Positions 60,517 to 64,000 of a DNA stretch of 64,000 nucleotides are shown here, piece after piece (position 1 is the stretch's first letter; each line of letters starts with the position of its first letter). The notes beneath the pieces are model-generated. The model had not been told where the DNA came from. It saw only the letters and a program-made list of their open reading frames with translations, and searched no databases. The position numbers and the translations under genes were made by a program. The stretch is from Eubacteriaceae bacterium (GTDB lineage: Bacteria; Bacillota; Clostridia; Eubacteriales; Anaerofustaceae), in assembly GCA_009782515.1 (NCBI GenBank), contig WRIY01000002.1, forward strand, positions 85,296 through 149,295, in the 5' to 3' direction.

Positions 60517-61449
60517 ATGGGATTTATAACAAGCGCTCACATGCTTGCAGATGCGCTGGAAGGCGGCTATGCAGTAGGCGCGTTTAATGTCAACAATATG
60601 GAGATTATCCAGGGGATAATTGATGCAGCTATTGAGCAAAAATCACCATTTATTCTCCAAGTATCACAAGGGGCAAGAAAATACGCAGGAATGCCTTATA
60701 TCATTAAGCTTTGCGAAGCTGCAATGGCAGAAGGGCCGGAAGATATAGTGCTGCACCTGGACCACGGCGAAAGCTTTGAGGTGTGCAGAGAATTTCTTGA
60801 CAGCGGCTTCATGTCAGTAATGATTGATGCAAGCAGCAGGCCTTATAGCGAAAATATTGCTGAAACAAAAAGAGTGGCTGAATATGCCCATAGCAAAGGC
60901 GCTGTAGTGGAAGGCGAGCTGGGCATGCTTTCAGGCATTGAGGATGATGTTAAGGTAGATGAAGCCAGCTCAAAATTTACGGATCCGTCGCAGGCCTGCG
61001 AATTTGTCGAAAAAACTGGCGTTGACTCCCTTGCGATAGCAATAGGAACAAGCCATGGAGCGTTTAAGTATTCCGGCGATCCATACCTGGACTTTGCCAG
61101 GCTTGAAGAGATTGCTTCGCTGCTTCCAGGATTCCCGCTTGTGCTGCATGGCGCATCAAGCGTTCCTGATGGCATTGTCAGCTTAGCAAACGAATATGGC
61201 GGCAAAATCACGGGCTCGAAGGGCGTTCCTGAGGAAATGCTGGCAAAAGCAGCAAGTATGGGCATAGCAAAGATAAATGTTGATACTGACATTCGCCTGG
61301 CAGTTACTGCATCAATTAGGAAGTACCTGTACAGCAACCCTGAAGACTTCGATCCCAGAGGGTACTTGCGCGAAGCAAGAGAGGCTGTAAAGGGAATGGT
61401 CATGCACAAGATGCAAGCTGTGCTAAACTCAAGCGGCAGAATGCACTGA
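60517..61449 (+). CDS. fba: Class II fructose-bisphosphate aldolase, 310 aa
   Basis: This zinc aldolase interconverts fructose 1,6-bisphosphate and triose phosphates. ITSAHMLADALEGGYAVGAF then NVNNMEIIQGI, VLHLDHGESFE with metal-binding His, FMSVMIDASSRPYSENIAET, GTSHGAFKY, VLHGASSVPDG and KINVDTDIRLA are conserved. ATG 60517 gives the standard N-terminus; an ATG 22 codons upstream would read through a ribosome-site-like AAAGGAG. Confidence 0.94.
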   Translation: MGFITSAHMLADALEGGYAVGAFNVNNMEIIQGIIDAAIEQKSPFILQVSQGARKYAGMPYIIKLCEAAMAEGPEDIVLHLDHGESFEVCREFLDSGFMSVMIDASSRPYSENIAETKRVAEYAHSKGAVVEGELGMLSGIEDDVKVDEASSKFTDPSQACEFVEKTGVDSLAIAIGTSHGAFKYSGDPYLDFARLEEIASLLPGFPLVLHGASSVPDGIVSLANEYGGKITGSKGVPEEMLAKAASMGIAKINVDTDIRLAVTASIRKYLYSNPEDFDPRGYLREAREAVKGMVMHKMQAVLNSSGRMH

Positions 61450-61991
61450 TGCCTTATTTTAAAAATAGGCCGCTGAGGGGTGATCTGTTTGAAGAGCTTA
61501 TTAACAAAACAAACCAAGCCTACATGGATGACAGCCTTGCAGTTGTGCTAAAAATCCCAACAGCGATTAAGCCTGTAGAGCTTGACAGCGACAAGGGAAC
61601 AATAACGCTTGCCTACTTTGATCAAAAGAGCACAGTAGACTACATAGGCAATATACAGGGCATACCAGTATGCTTTGAAGCCAAAGAGACAAATAGGCAA
61701 AGCCTCCCTCTTTCCAACTTCCATAGCCACCAAATAGAGTTTATGGAAAAATTTACAGCCCAAAACGGCATTGCTTTTGTTCTAGTGCAGTTTAGCATCA
61801 TTGAGAAGATATTCATGCTTCCATATAGTTCACTTAAAGGCTACTGGGACAGAGCGGAAAATGGGAATGGCAGAAAATCAATACCGCTTGATGCTTTCGA
61901 GCATGAAGTCGGCATACAGGGAAGATACCTAGTACACTATTTAGAGCAAGTGGGCGATCTATTGGGATTGCTTAGGAGCAACAATGATTGA
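61449..61991 (+). CDS. recU: Holliday junction resolvase RecU, 180 aa
   Basis: RecU cuts Holliday junctions in Firmicutes. AYFDQKSTVDYIGNIQGIPV with CFEAKETNRQSLPL holds the nuclease D, E and K residues. HQIEFMEKFTAQNGIAFVLV follows, and the C-terminal basic part is slightly short. The ATG overlaps the fba stop by one base. It is normally next to a penicillin-binding protein gene, which is not the case here. Confidence 0.9.
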   Translation: MPYFKNRPLRGDLFEELINKTNQAYMDDSLAVVLKIPTAIKPVELDSDKGTITLAYFDQKSTVDYIGNIQGIPVCFEAKETNRQSLPLSNFHSHQIEFMEKFTAQNGIAFVLVQFSIIEKIFMLPYSSLKGYWDRAENGNGRKSIPLDAFEHEVGIQGRYLVHYLEQVGDLLGLLRSNND

Positions 61992-63621
61992 AATTTTTTT
62001 ATCAGGCGAATCGATAACTCTCAGCGAGGGCAGCAAGGTAAGCGACCTTATAGCTTATGCTAAAGAAAGCTTTATCTGTGGCGCTCTTGTAGGCAATGTT
62101 GTAAAGAGCCTCAACTATACGCTGGAAGACGGCGATACTGTAAAGCTCATTAGCATCAAGGACGAGGCTGGCTACCGCATATATGAAAGCACGCTGCTTC
62201 TTATACTCGGCTATGCCTCAAACGATGTGTTTCCCGGGCGGGAGCTTATGTACTGCCATTCAATTGGCGGCGGAATATACTGCGAATTTACTGATGGCAA
62301 ACCTATAACCGAATCCGCTCTAGGGCGCTTGGGCCAAAGAATGGAGCAGGCAATAAGAAGCGACTACCCTATATCAAAGGTGAATGTAAGCTTAGATCGC
62401 GCCAGGGAGCTTCTAAGCGCTACCGGCTCATTGAGGCTGATAGAGTATGCAAGCTCAGAGACCCTCAATCTATTCGAAATGGATGGCTATTTCGGGCACT
62501 ACCAGTCCAAGACGCTGCTTAACAGCGGCGCAATTTCCGCCTTTTCCCTTGTGCCATACCCTCCGGGCTTTGTGGTAATGTGCGCTGACAGATCCAACCC
62601 GGCACAGCCGCGCAAAATTGTCTGGCAGGACAATATACAGTCAGAGCTCCTGGCATATGAGAAATGGTGCGAAAGGCTGGGAGTTTCCAATGTTGCCAGC
62701 TTAAACAAGAAGATAGAAAGCGGCGAGATTACGCACCTAATCACTGTTGCTGAAGCCCGCCATGAGCAGCTCATATCGAAGATGGCTGATGAAATATACA
62801 AAGGCAAAGACAAAAAACGGGTAATACTAATTTCAGGGCCATCGTGTTCAGGCAAAACAACAACATCAAAAAGGCTGCGCAGCCATTTGATAGCCCTGGG
62901 CCTAAACCCGATTGCAATAAGCCTGGATGATTACTTTGTAAACCGTGATCGCACACCGCTGGACGAAGATGGCAAGCCGGACTATGAGAGCATACATGCT
63001 TTGGACATAGAAACGTTTAACAGCAACCTTATAAGCCTGATGGCTGGCGAGAAAGCCAATATACCGCGCTATAGCTTCATTACAGGCATGAGGGAAGCTG
63101 AAAGCATGCCACTTGCGCTTGACTCCGGCAGCCCGATTATCATAGAAGGCATACATGGCTTAAATGAGATGCTAACAGCTGATGTGCCAAAAGAAAACAA
63201 ATATAAGATCTATATAAATGATTTCAACCATATAAACATGGATGAGTCAAACCGTGTCTCAACTTCAGACACCCGCCTATTTAGGCGAATAGTTCGTGAT
63301 CGCGCTCAAAGGGGCTATGACGCTCTTGCCACAATTGCAATATGGCAATCTGTAAGAAGAGGGGAGGAGCTTAATATATACCCTTACTCCTCAGAAGCGG
63401 ATTTTGTGTTCAACTCTTCATTGCTGTATGAGATGAGCGTTTTGAAGAAGTACGCAGAGCCGGCGCTTAGCGAAATAGGCAAGGATTCAGAGTATTACCA
63501 TGAAGCGAGCAGGCTGCTTGAGTACCTGTCATATTTTCTGTCTATAGAAGATGAGAGCGCGATTTACTCCAGCTCGATATTAAGGGAATTTATTGGCGGC
63601 AACGTTTTTGAACGGCTTTAA
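61984..63621 (+). CDS. TGS-domain nucleoside (uridine) kinase, 545 aa
   Basis: The N-terminal TGS domain (about 1-60) and a threonyl-tRNA-synthetase-like second domain (about 65-210, with HSIGGGIYCEF) are followed by a uridine-kinase-type P-loop domain: GPSCSGKTTTSKRL (about 285-298), ISLDDYFVNRDRTPLDEDGK, IIIEGIHGLN and RRIVRDRAQRG. It is common in Clostridia and Bacteroidetes; its substrate is probably a nucleoside, but it may have a translation-related role. It overlaps recU by eight bases. Confidence 0.9.
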   Translation: MIEIFLSGESITLSEGSKVSDLIAYAKESFICGALVGNVVKSLNYTLEDGDTVKLISIKDEAGYRIYESTLLLILGYASNDVFPGRELMYCHSIGGGIYCEFTDGKPITESALGRLGQRMEQAIRSDYPISKVNVSLDRARELLSATGSLRLIEYASSETLNLFEMDGYFGHYQSKTLLNSGAISAFSLVPYPPGFVVMCADRSNPAQPRKIVWQDNIQSELLAYEKWCERLGVSNVASLNKKIESGEITHLITVAEARHEQLISKMADEIYKGKDKKRVILISGPSCSGKTTTSKRLRSHLIALGLNPIAISLDDYFVNRDRTPLDEDGKPDYESIHALDIETFNSNLISLMAGEKANIPRYSFITGMREAESMPLALDSGSPIIIEGIHGLNEMLTADVPKENKYKIYINDFNHINMDESNRVSTSDTRLFRRIVRDRAQRGYDALATIAIWQSVRRGEELNIYPYSSEADFVFNSSLLYEMSVLKKYAEPALSEIGKDSEYYHEASRLLEYLSYFLSIEDESAIYSSSILREFIGGNVFERL

Positions 63622-63644
63622 AGCGATGCAATTGCTGGTATAAT
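63617..63644 (+). promoter_or_regulatory. Possible promoter of the last gene
   Basis: TATAAT at 63639-63644 has a weak TTTAAA (63617-63622) 16 bp upstream. Confidence 0.4.
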
Positions 63645-63675
63645 TAATAGATCAATACAATAAGGAGATAATGTT

Positions 63676-64000
63676 ATGGCAGATTTTTGCCCATATTGCG
63701 GCAAGCAGCTAACTGAAGAAGGCGTAATGTTTTGCCCTTTCTGCGGGAAAAGCATGAAAGAGGAAGAGCCTGTTCAAAGCGCCCAAAATTCGCAAAGCGC
63801 TTTCCAGCAGGCTCCTCCAGAAACCGAAGAAGCTTACGAGCAGATCTTTTCTGACAAAGAGTCTGCAGAGCGCTATTATGACAGCCTTAATGATCGCTAC
63901 GGCAGCGGAGAAAGAGAAACAAGCAACCGCGAGTACTTCCGCCCAAACAGCTGGGATAGGGGAGTGTTTCGATCAAACGCTTTGGGAAAACCAAAAAATA
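63676..64000 (+). CDS. Zinc-ribbon protein, partial at window end
   Basis: MADFCPYCGKQLTEEGVMFC then PFCGKSMKEEEP is an N-terminal zinc ribbon (CxxC...CxxC), followed by a Gln/Ser/Glu-rich stretch and a charged region. The gene runs off the right edge after about 108 codons; relatives usually continue with a membrane helix. AAGGAG lies before the ATG. Confidence 0.82.
   Translation, partial: MADFCPYCGKQLTEEGVMFCPFCGKSMKEEEPVQSAQNSQSAFQQAPPETEEAYEQIFSDKESAERYYDSLNDRYGSGERETSNREYFRPNSWDRGVFRSNALGKPKN

Overview
The window looks like a chromosome segment of an anaerobic, low-to-moderate-GC Gram-positive bacterium of the Clostridia type (Bacillota). The basis is gene content: RNase HIII, RNase J, RecU, IreB, YlbF, NrdR, an NAD-linked PyrK/PyrD pair, rimP-nusA-ylxR-infB-rbfA order, ferredoxin-type cysteine clusters, strong AGGAGG ribosome sites, and normal use of TAA, TAG and TGA as stops. 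No rRNA or species marker is present, so nothing finer is claimed.

Layout. (1) 69-227: tRNA-Pro(TGG) and tRNA-Met(CAT). (2) 181-10239: an integrated element of about 10 kb sitting in the tRNA-Met 3' end, bounded by 49-bp direct repeats. It has a tyrosine integrase beside its right end, paired arm-type sites at both ends, a divergent repressor switch near 6.85 kb, and a leftward early operon (Cro-like, XRE, excisionase-like, small proteins, a two-headed LacI-type DNA-binding protein, RecT, a ten-copy iteron array, a phage-type replication initiator, a DnaC-like loader). No capsid, terminase or conjugation genes are seen. RecT, two zinc ribbons, a coiled-coil gene and the integrase carry frameshifts or in-frame stops, so the element looks like a decaying satellite or remnant. 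A structured RNA resembling a stand-alone HEARO/omega-RNA lies at about 584-736. (3) 10.3-15.1 kb: gatC, ispE, and divergent ligA and rnhC. (4) 15.4-25.6 kb: the rimP to mtaB translation operon, with an unusual repeat-rich IF2. (5) 25.7-34.2 kb: hinT, rpsU, yqeY, alaS, ireB, an aldo/keto reductase, a ruvX-yrzB fusion, rnj, ylbF. (6) 34.2-36.8 kb: a small structured RNA and a surface protein. (7) 37.3-46.2 kb: a leader RNA with a terminator, then a 1048-residue surface protein of repeated sulfite-oxidase-like domains with a flavinylation-type motif, a FecCD-type ABC importer, three lipoproteins (MoCo-fold-like, rhodanese, FMN-binding) and a MOSC protein. (8) 46.3-51.5 kb: an ABC-2 exporter, a zinc-ribbon membrane protein, a papain-like lipoprotein with InlB-type repeats, and nrdR. 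(9) 51.7-53.1 kb: a decayed zone holding a small CRISPR array without cas genes. (10) 54.0-58.9 kb: pyrB-I-C-F-K-D. (11) 59.0-64.0 kb: a P-loop protein, a (p)ppGpp synthetase, class II aldolase, recU, a TGS-uridine kinase and a truncated zinc-ribbon gene.

How the parts work together. The tRNA to mtaB block and the alaS to ylbF block are conserved housekeeping operons for translation, RNA turnover and tRNA modification. The pyr operon makes UMP from carbamoyl phosphate except for the PyrE step, which is not in the window. Region 7 is the most novel part: co-directional, tightly packed genes for surface redox-type proteins together with metal or cofactor uptake, under one promoter and a transcription-attenuating leader. 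I infer a molybdenum/tungsten- or flavin-linked extracytoplasmic system; its substrate is not shown by the sequence. All product names come from reading motifs by eye, with no database search.
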